Below, piece by piece: positions 50,817 to 63,270 of a stretch of 64,000 bases of DNA. How positions within the stretch are numbered: position 1 is the stretch's first letter; each line of letters starts with the position of its first letter. Under the pieces are notes generated by a model, which was given only the letters and a program-made list of their open reading frames with translations, did not search any database and was not told the DNA's origin. The position numbers and the translations under genes were made by a program. Source of the stretch: Glandiceps talaboti (lineage: Eukaryota; Hemichordata; Enteropneusta; Spengelidae); contig NC_135561.1 in NCBI RefSeq assembly GCF_964340395.1, positions 14,721,461-14,785,460 of the forward strand. The letters are read 5' to 3'.

Positions 50817-53800
50817 CTTTAATTTTAATATCATGGAGTAAATTACGAGGGTTAATTATAGGGCAATGGGAGGATAGGATATGTAGAACTATGACGTCAC
50901 CATTATGTTATAAAGTGCACTTGATTTATGCATAGATAATTGTGTGATTTACAAGTTTACTGTTATAATAATTCAAAAATTCTTAACAGCAGATAACAAA
51001 GCCATAATGTTTATCATACCGTCTGCTGTGACAAACATAACATAGAGTAACCTCGTAGTTTGTACTTTTGGGGTCATAAAAACCCCACACACGTCATGTA
51101 CGCGAATAAAACGGGTCTATTGTCCGTTAGATTGGCTAGTAATACGAAAATGTAACCCTGGAAGCAATCAATTGTCTTCCCTACGTAAATCATGCCATTT
51201 AGAGTTAACAGAACGCTCATAGCGCCGGGATCAGAGATTTCAAAGTAAAATACCGCGAAACCAAGTATCGGAAATGTCACGAAAGGGGCGACCCGTAAGC
51301 ACGGTGGTGGTAGAGCTATTGGACGTACATGCAGAGCAAGTGGCAAACAAAACAAACGTCAAAAACGATTCATCTTTTAATCATCTAAATTGACAATTTA
51401 TGGCTCATAGGAAGCGCTAGCTAGGGTTGCATAGCAACCAGATTCAAATGTACTTAGGTACCTGAAAACTGTTTTAGCCGCTGTATGCTGAGAGTTATAA
51501 CGCAATTATGGACAGGAAATCATCGAGAAGTTGTCGTCATGAGTTCCACGATTTATTAGGTCTTAACTGCAGGACCGAAAATAATTCTGCACGGAACGTG
51601 ACCATTTTGCTTCTGAAGACAAACGATTCATAGAGAATGCCTTAATAGGGCGGGAAAGTATGTTAATTTCACCTGCAGATGGATGTTTAAGATAACAAAT
51701 TTGTTCGGTTTGAGGAGTGGACAGTGGTGTAGATGAGCTGAAATATCCCCTCCCTTAGGAAATGACTGTGGTAATTATGTAAGAGAGAGATAGTTATGTG
51801 AAGGACTTCAAATATCGTGGGATTCATGGCATTTAATGCCCCGGTGCGGGTGCTTAGAAAGTATTGACGAATAATGTTAAATGTGTGTCTGGGACAATAC
51901 TTGTACACGTATCTATGTTTATCTATTGGGCAGGATCAATATGGAAGTATGAAATTTCAATATCTAGCACTAACAACCAGCTACATTTGTTAGGTTTTGT
52001 GTTCTTGCTGAATACATTTTAGGTATGATTATATGAAAATTGGAAACTCCATGTTTACTATACCTATCACGTTACCAAAATCTGAATACCCATGACGTCA
52101 TTGGAATTGATACATGTATGTAAGTTGATATTCCATAATCAAGTTTAAATTCAATATTAACTTTTAAGTAGCAAAATTTAATGTACATTTCTATGTAAAT
52201 AGGTCACCACAGGAGGATTTCTTTATATGACCTTGATATGATTTGTTCTGGGGTTGTTGGAGTTATCATAACACCCATTGTGACGTTTAAGAGTGGGGTT
52301 ATTACTTTCCTTTAACTTTATACCACTTGCACAGTTTTAAACCTCAGAGTTTTGCCCGGTATGTTCTTATATCTACTTCTAAATACCTATGTGTACCTTT
52401 TTGTATACTTATGATACCAAAAACAGACAGCGCTATAGCAGCGTTAAAATGATGCACGGCTGGGAACAGGCGATATGGTATACTCATAACATTCAGGGAA
52501 AATTGACCTCCTTACAGAGCCCTGTAGAACCAACTCAACCAAACAATCTACTTCCCAGACAGTCCATAGAATACCAGCCAAAACAATATATGTAAATAGT
52601 TTTATCATCCGCGCACCCTACCTGACTTGAACAATTTTACAGCGAATAATGTCCCGTCTATTGGAATTTTCAAACAAGAAATTTCGAAACAAATCAACAG
52701 TCAATAGTGCTGTCCACACGTAAGTTGATATATGCATATTCATAACGTGGTATTACTGAATTACAGCATGATGCAGGTTACTGTTTACGTACTCTGTGTG
52801 ATACAAACATGCAGAAACCAATAAGTAATGGCATATTCTACACTTCGAAAAACAAGCTCACAATGTGTTGCTTTATTTAGTGTGAATGAAATAGAGAATT
52901 TAGACATACTGCAACTAGACGCAGAAACTCTGGCGTCGATGTTTTGATGTGTGCCTTTGTTGCAAAAACAACGGGGTTCTTTCTATCTCGCTATAATATG
53001 AAATATTAGCATATGCAGATTCTTATTGGTCTCCGCATGGTTATATCTCAAACAGAGCGAGTGAACACTAATCTGTAACACGTTGTAACAGATTACAGTG
53101 CTGTAGCGTTGGTTACTATTATTTGATGTAATCAAGGGTAAAGAAGAATCTTGCCCTTGTCAGTGATGAATTCAAAGATGTGTAGTAGGTGTTAGTGGAA
53201 GAGGACTCATTGTCAGAACAACTGATAACGGGCGAAAAACGGTAAAATCCTCCCGTTCACTCAGTAGAATTTCTACATATTTTAATTGTCGAAGTGATGA
53301 ACGAACTACACCCTCTGATATCAGAAATATGATGAGAGCTGCTACAAAAGATATGATCGTTTCCAAGGTATAATTAATTATGACAGCATTTTTGAACGAC
53401 ATATTGATTTATACACCATGATTTGGACTGATCTGCTGTAAATCTTACTTTAAAAACAAACAAACAAAAAACAATGTCCGAAACAAGAAGAAATACCACG
53501 ATGTCAAATACTTTAACGGAAATGCTAATTTTGGTAAAGTAACTACAGCAGCGAAAATCTGCTTTGTGTCTGAATTCGTTTCGATATGCTTGATATTCAT
53601 TGAAACCAGTGTTAGAATTTTATTGCCTTACAGCGTTCATGCTGTTCGACAAGCTAGAAATTCACAAACCATAAATCCCCCACGAAGTATCCAAATATAG
53701 TAGTTGCCATGGATTTAAATGTAGTGCATGCACAGGCATGCATGTTTAGTGTTTCTCATTTGTGAATATTCAAATATCCGATTTTTATCCTGTTCCGTTA

Positions 53801-54835
53801 AAATATTGATTCTTCACATTTCTATCATACTTATAGTATTGATGAAATTTGTTCACCTTTTCAATACAGTCAATCTTTGACATTGTGTGTGTGTTTTCAA
53901 AAGTCAACCGAGTGCATTATTTCGTCAGCTGTCACACTTGAATTACTGCTATAATAAAAAAAATGCATCGTATATCAGTACTATTGCCCAAATTAGATTT
54001 GATGAAAGCAGAATCCATTGTTGCAAATTAGATTCCATATAGCTATTCACAAAATAACTACTGTACATCATCTCAAGGGGTTTTACAACAGAGTTGAGAG
54101 CTGTGGAATCGAATAATTTAAAGCATTAAAAAGAACCCTTACTATATTATTCAAACACACAAAAGAAGTGTAATAAATATCAAAGGAAAATGCATCTGTA
54201 GTAAATAATGTGTCCTGCTATGACATTGTTCGTATCCATTTATTTCATGTTTTTTTTTAAGGTATGGACCTAGTGTAGTTATTAGTTGATATTATGGTAT
54301 CCTCCTGTTGAGTATAATTTTTCAAATTTCAACAATGCACGTCCATTTTTTGTAAGACGAGGTCGTTTTAAAGCGTCACATACGTCAGGTGCGCAGTCGC
54401 AGAATTGTAATTTTACAGCCTTGCTACGCGAAAAGAAAACACCAGACTATATAATTTGCCAATCTCTCAAAGGCGATAAAGAAGCCTCCAATTACAAATA
54501 TGGACAATATACGGAATATGGCTCATTAAATTATGTATTTGCGTTACCATCCCAATGATCTTAGAAAGACTGTCAGCAATTGTCTACAATGTATCTTGTG
54601 AATCCAAACCGACAAACATATGCTTGTCAGTAGGATAATGTTCCTTTCGAGAAAATTATGATTAATGATATATCATTGTTTATGGTTTTTGTTTGAGTTG
54701 AGCAGCAAATGCTACTTTCTAGGTCACATATCTGTATGACAAATTGAAAATAAATCAATAAAAGATAATTAAATATTAAATCGATTAAATGAAAAAAGAA
54801 ATAAAGAAATAAAAAAATGCATGAATAAAGAAATA

Positions 54836-55022
54836 GAGAAATCAACCGACCACCCATCAATAAATAAATCAATCAATAAATCAACTAACCAATCAAAGTC
54901 AAACAATCAATAAATCAACCAACCAACCAACCAACCAACCAACCAACCAATCAATCAATCAATCAATCAAAGTCAATCAACCAACCAACCAACCAACCAA
55001 TCAATCAATCAGTCAATCAATC
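54836..55022 (+). repeat. (AATC)n and (AACC)n array
   Basis: Imperfect tetranucleotide array alternating AATC, AAAT and AACC units. AGTCAAACAATCAA-like joints recur. Confidence 0.9.
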
Positions 55023-55626
55023 AGAGGAGGGCATAGTGAAAAGAATTTCGCCCAGACCAAGGACGAACATATATTTATCCTAGATGATGAAGCAAACACT
55101 ATAGATCGGCATAACATAAGCCATCGAACCAACAAAAGATGCCATGATATTTAAAGTGTATCTGAAGAGCATTGAGTGTTTGTCTTTCACTTCATTTAAG
55201 TTTACCTGTCGTAATTATTGATAGATTTGATGTCAGTAGAAGTGACTCATTCAATTAACGATTGAACATAACATCAAATTTCTACCGATGACGTTATTGA
55301 AAATTACCGTTTCTACGTTACATTGGAATGGCTGACAACATTAACCAATATACAATAACATGTTACTGAATCTCAGAACTAATGCTGCTATCAACGCATG
55401 CTTATTAAATTACTATGACAAACGGCTAACTCGGAGTCGTATTCAGCACATTGTCTATCTCTCTGTGTGTATACTCATCGAGTTAATATCGAGTGTTTCG
55501 TGTATGTGACAGGCGTCACACTCACAACGAATGTGGTATAAAGGGAAGCACTACTAAATATGGTTGTTTGATGGAATTTGTTTGTAGACTGGTAATAAGT
55601 GTCGATAAAGTAACCTTTCACATATC

Positions 55627-56341
55627 AATCGCGTTATTACCAGCTGTTTGACCACACATGTCAGCTATTTGATTGACAGTTTTATAAAATTTAATTAATA
55701 TGAGTTCAATTCAACATCTTTATTCGAACATGTTTAGTTCCCAGTGTTTTGAGTCTGGGCAGGATCTTGTGACCTGGCATCGAGCCAACAAATATTACTA
55801 TTGAGTTGACTGAAGTGCCCATATGGATGAGGATTGAGTATTCATATTGGAATATTTACAAAATAATTTTATCATGGCTTCCTACTTGAAATATCAATGT
55901 GAAACAACATAGACCAAGTCTTTGTTGTTTACTCAATACATTACAAAAAGTTAAAACGAAAACGTGTTTGTTATTATAAGTACAATAACAAACATTACAC
56001 ATTTATTAATCTTTTGCAATGTATTGAGTTACAAACAAGGACTTGGCATATGTTGTTTCACATTGATTGTTCAAGTAGGAAGGCATGGTAATTTTTTTTT
56101 ATAAATTAAAAATCCAAATTACACACCACCCAATCCTCATCCATATGGCTACTTTAACCATAGCAACAGTAATATTTGTTGGGATCGATGCCAGGTCACA
56201 AGATCCTGCCCAGACTCAAAACACTGAGAATGTAACATGTTCGAATACAGATGTTGAATTGAACTCATATTAATTAAATTCTATAAAACTGTCAATCAAA
56301 TAGCTGTCATGTGTGGTCAGACAGCTGGTAATAACGCGATT
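55627..56341. mobile_element. 715-base near-perfect palindrome (foldback element)
   Basis: Two arms of about 355 bases meet with essentially no spacer near 55984, at the self-complementary TTATTATAAGTACAATAA. The outer half of each arm (about 185 bases, AATCGCGTTATTACCAGCTG inward) is very well conserved. The inner part, bounded by CCATATGGATGAGGATTG, is the same family as the 35386-35729 element. It has no coding capacity. Long palindromes are unstable when young, and the arm differences suggest this one has been tolerated for some time. Confidence 0.8.
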
Positions 56342-57369
56342 ACTGTGTGCAAGTTTGTTTCATCAAGACTTTGGTTCTTTGAGGGTTTATATTGTTTCTT
56401 ATTTGAAATCTACTTACCGTGTTCTAATAATAAAAGGTGTCTGATTACATTTAGCAATTGATTATTTAACATTTCGTGTTCATATAGCATTCATTGATTG
56501 GCTCAGATTGCATCGTACGCGTCCGCTACGGACTATTGACGCATAGTGGCTTCAATTTGCATATAGGGGTACTATTCGCGTTGTATTTTCCCTAGGGAAA
56601 TATTCACGTTGCACCGAAGTCTTATTGAGGACTTGATTTGACTATAGACAGAATATGTGTCTTAGAATTTGATGTGTTATAAAGCATTTAGTGCCTGGCC
56701 TTATCCAGGCACGTCATATTATCCCTAGTGTTGTTATGTAGTAACTATTTTCCTCAGCTTTCAGCCTTGTAGTAATAAACGTCTAGATCTACTAGTGCCA
56801 TCACAGCCAGACAATAACTGTATAATATATCTAACTGTTAATCATCAACTCAGGAGTTTGAATTAATTGAATAAAATATGAAATTTGAGCACACAGTTTG
56901 TCTTGTTTGTCATAATGGTTGATTTACAGATAACCTTTTCTCAGAGAGACCCTATAACATCATTGGTTTTTATAAGATTTCAAGATAATGAAGTTGCTTG
57001 CATTGTTAACCTTTATATTTCATATAAAAGGTATTTATGTATATTGAAAGTAATTACGTGCGTAGGTAAACACAATGTGCAAGGATAAGTAGTTTTGAAA
57101 TAACGTATTATAACCTTTGGAGTTGTTCTAAGTTATAAACGTATATGTAGAATCAGGATGAATGTAATCTAATATAAATTTTATATGTCACTGCATGCCT
57201 TCAGTAGCATTAAAACTTGTTTACATGCGTTGATTATAGATATTAATATATAATATATAGCTAAAATGATGTAGGTTTGGTGTTTCACTCACGGGACATT
57301 TCGTTTTTGACACAACGATAGACACATTTCAAATCTAGGCTAACAGTAGCAGAGACATGATAAACACAG

Positions 57370-57862
57370 CAGGATCTTTTGCCCAATCAAATTCATATTT
57401 ACAGTAAATGTTTGTTGTTTCTGATTTTAATACACTATAATTGACTTCTATCAACTTGCAAATGATTTTGGGTGATGGAATAACACCTTGGTAACTTATT
57501 CGACTTTAGAAGAAGCCATATACTGCACTCTCAACATTGACAAGTTATTTCCAAAAGCCTCACTTTAAGTAACATTTACACCAGGTGGACACTAGAGGAA
57601 TATCGGAAATTACACCATTGTCTTGGCAGTGCAGTTATTCCCAAAGCCTCAATCTGTGTAACATTTGCTCTAGTTGGACATCAAAGGGATAGCTTTGATC
57701 AGACCAATATGGTGAATACATTGCCAAAAATTAATATTTTACTAGAAATTATGTTTATCGATAATATCATTTCTTCTAAAAAAAAAACGGTTAAGCAATG
57801 TAAGTAATTAACCATTAGAAGTTATAAAAATGTCTGCCTGGATCTTTCTTTTCAAAAGAAAG
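57370..57862. mobile_element. Dispersed element F, copy 2
   Basis: Same orientation and order of landmarks as 37486-37992: CAAATGATTTTGGGTGA, CACCTTGGTAACTTATTC, GGTGGACACTAGAGG, CAGTGCAGTTATTCC, CAGACCAATATGG. It ends about 75 bases before ADCY8 exon 2. Confidence 0.6.
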
Positions 57863-57937
57863 TAAGTTATAAATGTATATTACTTGTGGTATTATGTCTG
57901 AAATAAATTTACATACACATATTAATTTCTGTTCCAG

Positions 57938-58087
57938 TGGGTTTCGAATATTCTTCTTCTACTATGCACAAATTTTGCCGGTTTGTATACCAACTACCTA
58001 TCGGATAGAACATTGAGGCAGGCCTTTCTGGAGACAAGACGTTGTATCGAAGCCAGGTTAAAGTTACAAAAAGAAAACGAAAATCAG
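57938..58087 (+). CDS. ADCY8: ADCY8 exon 2: last TM helix of cassette 1 and linker
   Basis: A 150-base exon in phase 0 on both sides (acceptor CTGTTCCAG, donor CAG/GTAATA), giving residues 609-658. WVSNILLLLCTNFAG completes the sixth membrane helix, and YLSDRTLRQAFLETRRCIEA then RLKLQKENENQ is the signalling helix leading to the catalytic domain. In human AC8 the corresponding stretch reads YLSDR, then RQAFLETRRC, so the identity is very high. This match, 23 kb away from exon 1, is what ties the two halves of the gene together. Confidence 0.95.
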
Positions 58088-58217
58088 GTAATATGAATAC
58101 CAAATTATCATTTGTCGAAATTTCTTAGATCATTGAATTCAATTTCTGTTAGCTTATTCGTAAACAAGAACCGAAGTTTTAAACATTGTATGAACTTACT
58201 CACTTACTCGCTCTCTC

Positions 58218-58280
58218 ATTGACTAACTGACTGACTGACTGACTGACTGACTCACTGACTCACTCACTCACTCACTCACA
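58218..58280 (+). repeat. (GACT)n and (CACT)n array in ADCY8 intron 2
   Basis: About 60 bases of ACTG and ACTC tetranucleotides. Confidence 0.9.
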
Positions 58281-58689
58281 TAATTAATTAAAGTGTTATT
58301 TAATTAATTCATTAATATTATGGTTATTTCGTTTTATAGAATGACAGACTAATTGATTTCTAGATATTTACATTATAGACAAAATATCAGAGTTTTTTTC
58401 AGATATTATCAACACAATGAATTGAGTGGGATTTTTTATTGATTCAATTCACGTAGAAAATTTTCCAGTTCAGTGGTATCCAACCAAGAAACATTTCAAT
58501 TAGCTTTATTGAACACTTTCATGTGAAAGAAACCAACCGGCGTCATGGCATTATGCAAAATATCACCCTATGGTGCTGTGTTTAATGTGTATTCCAAAGG
58601 TTTCTGACATCACACACACGTATGTCTGGGCATAAAGAGTTCAACATAAGTGACGTAGTATTGATGTAGTTCAATTATCAATCTTAAAC

Positions 58690-59010
58690 TGTTGTTGTTA
58701 ATTTTGTTCAAGAAAACCAACCCCGTTCTCAGTTAAAATCAAGAATAACAATCAGAGATCACAGTAAACATATACTAAAATAGAAATGTTATCATAACTG
58801 AAATAATTGAAAGAATTTTACAATCTAATATGGCCGCCGTATACTGTCTTATTAAAATCCAATATGGCCGCCGTATACTGTGTTATTAAAATCCAACATG
58901 GCCGCCGAAAAGCGTGTTAACGCTATGAGAACATAGAAAATTGAAGATTTCCTTAAAAACAAGAACTACAGTGAACTCCAAACTTTTGCTGTAATATTTC
59001 AAAATACCAG
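58690..59010 (-). mobile_element. Dispersed repeat family E, copy 2
   Basis: The reverse complement matches 27660-27905. It carries an internal triplication not present in the other copy (58822-58909). Confidence 0.45.
58822..58909 (+). repeat. 34-base unit in three tandem copies
   Basis: The unit TATGGCCGCCGTATACTGT then ATTAAAATCCAA is repeated with TGGCCGCC starting at 58831, 58865 and 58899, an exact 34-base period. The third unit is cut short. Confidence 0.9.
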
Positions 59011-59368
59011 GAGCAAACTTTTACAAGTAAAATTTGGAGAGGTTCATGATTTACTATTTTACAATAGGACAATGTCAGTAAACATAACGGCAAATTGAGT
59101 CAATCTCTTGACAAAGACGGTAAGTATGCAGTCGAAAATTTCAGGTAAAATTTTCAAGTTGTGTTTGGAACAAACATTAAATTCAATACTATAAAGGCAA
59201 ATTGTGTTAAACAAATGGCATGTAATTAATACTCTTGTCAAAACACCTTCTGAATAAATTATTCAAATTTCAAAATCGTAACAATGATTGACGTTAACTC
59301 TAACAACGGCTCATTACAATAATAATAATACATGAATGTTTTGTTTTTCTCACATTTTTCGTACAAAG

Positions 59369-59505
59369 CAACGGTTGTTACTGTCGGTTTTACCAAAGTT
59401 CGTTGCCATAGAGATGATTAATGATATCGCACACGAAATGGAAGAGGATCGTTTCCTCCCTGCACAGTTTCATAAAATTTACATCCATCGATATGAAAAT
59501 GTCAG
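59369..59505 (+). CDS. ADCY8: ADCY8 exon 3: start of catalytic domain C1a
   Basis: A 137-base exon with acceptor TTTTTCGTACAAAG and donor TCAG/GTAAGC, for residues 659-703 plus the first two bases of codon 704. [20 protein letters not shown] is the family segment that precedes the catalytic fold, and [12 protein letters not shown] is the first strand of C1a, almost identical to human AC8. The loop between ([13 protein letters not shown]) is the variable part. Confidence 0.95.
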
Positions 59506-60037
59506 GTAAGCTACTGGCCGTGCTAACTCTTGAGCGCATGTCAAATCAGCATTTTCCCGATTCTCATTTGACAGGTAGGTTTTATGAAAAACATCCTCAT
59601 TTCATAAACATTATAGGCTTGATCTGAAGCCATTTTAGAGGATTTGGGCAGGAAGCGATCGAAAAAAATGACATCAGCATACTTCAAGTGTTATTAATGA
59701 TCATGGTCATATGAAAATCTGCGTGTGTGATTTGTGTAATTAGCGGGAACTATTGCAAGGGCTTTACCCGGCGATACCGTATATAAATGACAATGTATAT
59801 CGATGTATATCAGCATCCGCTGAAACGTAAAAATCGAGTCAAACAAACTTTGAATTTTTAGTAATTTGTATTTATTTGCATATCAATCGTAAATGGATAA
59901 TAAAAACACCGCCATGTCGTTATAGCATGACAAAGCCCCTATGCACAAACATGCTTCGGATAAACTACAAACGAAAGATTCCTTCTTACATTTTCTTGTC
60001 GTAGATGGCGTCTGATCAAATTGTGATTTATTTACAG

Positions 60038-60149
60038 CATTTTATTCGCTGACATCAAGGGATTTACCGAATTAGCTTCTAAACTTCCTGCACACGATTT
60101 AGTTCGAACTCTGAATGAACTGTTCGCAAGATTCGATAGGCTGGCGGAG
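60038..60149 (+). CDS. ADCY8: ADCY8 exon 4: C1a, first metal-binding aspartate
   Basis: A 112-base exon with acceptor TGATTTATTTACAG and donor GAG/GTAAGT, giving residues 704-741. [17 protein letters not shown] contains D709, the first of the two aspartates that bind the catalytic Mg2+ ions (D396 in the type V enzyme). It is followed by [17 protein letters not shown], the helix that lines the active site. Both are essentially invariant in membrane cyclases, so this half-site is intact. Confidence 0.96.
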
Positions 60150-60279
60150 GTAAGTACAACATTCAACGTCATTTTTTGTTAATACCGTGAATGTTGGTCG
60201 AGCGCAATGTTCTAATTGTTTTTATACTCTTAAATTTAATTTAATTCTAAGGTTGTCTATTTGTTTTTTTCCTTTTCAG

Positions 60280-60407
60280 GAAAATCACTGTCTACGAATA
60301 AAGATTCTTGGTGATTGTTACTATTGTGTGTCTGGCCTTCCAGATCCACGCTGTGATCATGCGCAGTGCTGTGTTAAAATGGGACTACATATGATCAATG
60401 TTATCAG
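60280..60407 (+). CDS. ADCY8: ADCY8 exon 5: C1a, second metal-binding aspartate
   Basis: A 128-base exon with acceptor TTTTTCCTTTTCAG and donor ATCAG/GTAATT, giving residues 742-783 and part of 784. [19 protein letters not shown] holds D753, the second metal-binding aspartate, 44 residues after D709 as in the type V enzyme. [18 protein letters not shown] is the helix after it. Confidence 0.96.
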
Positions 60408-61144
60408 GTAATTAGACCTCGAAATCCCTTCCATTTCTAGATGCAATATCGCCCTCTAGACAAAAAAGTTGATTTGATACATTAAGCCTTTGCTTTTATT
60501 CAATTTGACATTAGATGTAAATGTAAAGAGAAGGCAACGAAAACATGAATATATTATTATCCATAGATTACATTATGCTACAGCTTTTTTTTTAGAAGTC
60601 CCTCTTTTTGGAATATCTGATGAATATACATTAACTAATTGGCAGATGCTCCGCAATAAGCTAATGTTGGCAATGTATATAATATGTTACATTATTAATC
60701 TTTTTTGTTCAAGACTTACTTTATAAGAAATAACATGTCGTACTGCAGTTCAGATACAACTTCGGAGAAGTCAGACTGGGACCGTAAACAACACGAAGTA
60801 TTTGGATTGTTGTCTAGCCTCCGTCTCTGTCTAAAATGAAATGAAAATACGGATACCTTATTATCAGTTATCAATAATACGACCGTATATACATACATTG
60901 TACATGTAACACCACCTACAAATCTATGGTGGTCAGTAGTACGTACGTTTAACGATGGACTCAGTCCACTTTGCTCGTTGAATTGTGTTCGTATACTAAA
61001 CTGTACATTTTAAGATACTGTTTTAACGGAAAACATCGATAGGAGCTGCTCAGACAAAAAATTGCTTTTTAAGATGACCTTTGAACTTTGGTTTGGTATG
61101 CACAAGTGTAAATAGACGAATTCGGTCTCTTTTTGTCATTACAG
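60408..61144 (+). other. ADCY8: ADCY8 intron 5
   Basis: A 737-base intron beginning GTAATT and ending TCATTACAG. No repeat or other feature was recognised. Confidence 0.85.
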
Positions 61145-61303
61145 GAGCGTAAGACAAAAGACTGGTGTAGATTTAGACATGCGTATTGGAATACATACGG
61201 GTTCTGTCCTCTGTGGTGTTCTTGGTTTGCGAAAATGGCAATTCGATGTTTGGAGCAATGACGTCACACTTGCAAATCACATGGAGTCCGGGGGTACGGC
61301 TGG
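61145..61303 (+). CDS. ADCY8: ADCY8 exon 6: C1a, transition-state arginine strand
   Basis: A 159-base exon, phase 2 to phase 2 in the gene's numbering, for residues 784-836 and part of 837 (acceptor TCATTACAG, donor GG/GTGAGT). [20 protein letters not shown] then [20 protein letters not shown] is the diagnostic membrane cyclase sequence. R797 lies 44 residues after D753 and corresponds to R484 of the type V C1 domain. WQFDVWS is the beta-strand at the C1/C2 interface. A full TGACGTCA palindrome falls inside the codons for NDVT. Confidence 0.96.
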
Positions 61304-61966
61304 GTGAGTTTTGTTACCAAATGTTTCCATATTGATGTCAGAATATCAACTTAAGCTATCGTTCGTTATAAAAAAAAAAGACTTCGAATTAAACGCGTCT
61401 CACCGTAGTGGAGTCGAGGTCCGTAACAATATCAACATAGAGGAGGCAAACGGTTAATGTTAGTAAAACCATAGTGTAAAATCTCAAGCAAGCAAATATT
61501 TACTTTTGCCATTTAAAGGGGTAAAAGATGAGCTTGATTTTTCTTGCAAAGACATATTTCATTTTGGGAAGGGGACCCGAACCAGTCAATTCCATTACGT
61601 CTGCTTTGTGTTACCTCTCTAAAGACGCTGAGGCAATCGTTTCAAGAGTGTGAACCTTCCAAAAGCTTCCAACTTTGTTTTAATCCCATAATATTTCGTC
61701 CAGTGAACAGCACTCCTCTTGTAATCCATACTTAACCATTTCATCCCTCTATTCTAGAGATGACGTGCAATGCATTAATGACAGAATTACCTTTTTTGTA
61801 TCTCATTTGCACAAATGAGATAAATCGCCTTGTCTTGTTACATTTTAAAAGCAAAACTAAGAATATTAGTGTAATCGGTTAAATCCAACATGTAAACTTA
61901 CAAGCAATTTAAGTATTAACTTTTGTCCGTTAAATGAAAGTTTATAACGTCTTTGTTTCTGTTCAG
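61304..61966 (+). other. ADCY8: ADCY8 intron 6
   Basis: A 663-base intron, GTGAGT to CTGTTCAG. The 63-codon open frame within it has no family resemblance. Confidence 0.85.
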
Positions 61967-62105
61967 TAAGGTTCACATTTCAAAGGAGACACTGTCATAC
62001 CTAGGTAACGACTACGAAGTTGAACCAGGTTATGGACAAGAAAAAGATACTTACCTAAAACTCAAAGATGTTGATACCTACCTGATTATGGGGGAAGAAC
62101 CAAAG
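61967..62105 (+). CDS. ADCY8: ADCY8 exon 7: end of C1a
   Basis: A 139-base exon with acceptor TTTCTGTTCAG and donor AAG/GTAAGA; its first base completes a Gly codon, then residues 838-883. KVHISKETLSYLGNDYEVEP then GYG and, later, DVDTYLIMGEEPK match the C1a C-terminus of AC8 ([21 protein letters not shown], then IETYLI). This closes the first catalytic domain. Confidence 0.95.
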
Positions 62106-62263
62106 GTAAGATATAAAATGTCACATCGAAACTTTTCTCCTTTTTTGTCTAATTAAAATTCATATTATGTTTTATCAGACTTAATCAATATTTGTACTGA
62201 TCTGTAACCTTTCGATTTAAAATGCAAATAGTTTCACATATGTGACTGCGTAATTTTATGTCT

Positions 62264-62597
62264 ACAAACAAACAAACAAACAAACATACAAACAGACAGA
62301 CAGACAGACAGACGTACATACATACCTACACACATATACACATACATACAAACAAACATACATACATACATACATACATCATACATACATACATACATAC
62401 ATACATACATACATACATACATGCATACATACATACACACACACACACACATACATACAGACAGACATACATACATACATACATACATACATACATACAT
62501 ACATACATACATACATACATACATACATACATACATACATACATACATACATACAAACAAACAAACAAACAAACAAACAAACAAACAAACAAACAAA
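62264..62597 (+). repeat. (AAAC)n, (GACA)n and (ACAT)n array in ADCY8 intron 7
   Basis: (AAAC)n at both edges flank a (GACA)n and (ACAT)n core with a (CA)n block near 62438. Confidence 0.95.
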
Positions 62598-62938
62598 AAC
62601 CGATGTGTTGATAACAAATTAAGCCATTTCGTCTTTGACAGTGAGTATGTAATGGATACTCCCATCATATCGAATTGATGCACACAAGTTTATCTTTAAA
62701 GATGTAATGAAATTATATATATTTTACAGTCTTGTCTGCGGTAATCTAGAATATTTGTAAAAGTGGAATTAAAGGTTATATATCATGACAATGTTCGACT
62801 GTCAACATTTTCTGGATATTCGGATTTAGCACATACAGTAATATAATCTTTTCAAAGTTTATACACGCATATAATTAACATAGAAAATGTAAGATTTTGA
62901 AGTTAATATAAATGTCGTCTACGTGTCATCTCTTGCAG

Positions 62939-63151
62939 AGTTGTTTACCGTCCGAACGATCCCGCCTTCTTCAAGGGATGGTAGATTCTCCGTCCCCGAC
63001 CGAGTCTTCCGTGCAAACCGAAATCACAGCTGTAGAAGGTCAATTCTCACCGGGTTATACATCTTCGTGCCAAAAGAGTTCGGCGTCCTTGTCAACAATT
63101 TCGTGGAGTGCAGAACTACCGTTTGATAACATCATAAACCAGAGTCCAAGG
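62939..63151 (+). CDS. ADCY8: ADCY8 exon 8: C1b regulatory segment
   Basis: A 213-base exon in phase 0 (acceptor ATCTCTTGCAG, donor AGG/GTAATT), residues 884-954. It is Ser- and Pro-rich and poorly conserved until ISWSAELPFDNIINQSPR, which matches the human AC8 sequence SWSPELPFDNI. This C1b region lies between the first catalytic domain and the second membrane cassette. Low conservation except for the ELPFDNI block is usual for it. Confidence 0.93.
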
Positions 63152-63204
63152 GTAATTATAAATATGTTGACATTAGATATGTATTTGTTTGTCCGTTTTG
63201 TTGG

Positions 63205-63270
63205 TTGTCAGTTTGTTTGTTTGTCTGTTTGTTTGTTTGTTTGTTTGTTTGTTTGTTTGTTTGTTTGTTT
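63205..63270 (+). repeat. (GTTT)n array in ADCY8 intron 8
   Basis: About 14 TTTG units with one GTCT variant. Confidence 0.95.

Noticed and set aside
51074-51355. Minus-strand frame of 93 residues with hydrophobic segments
   Set aside because: No recognisable family. Hydrophobic content is expected from T-rich sequence.
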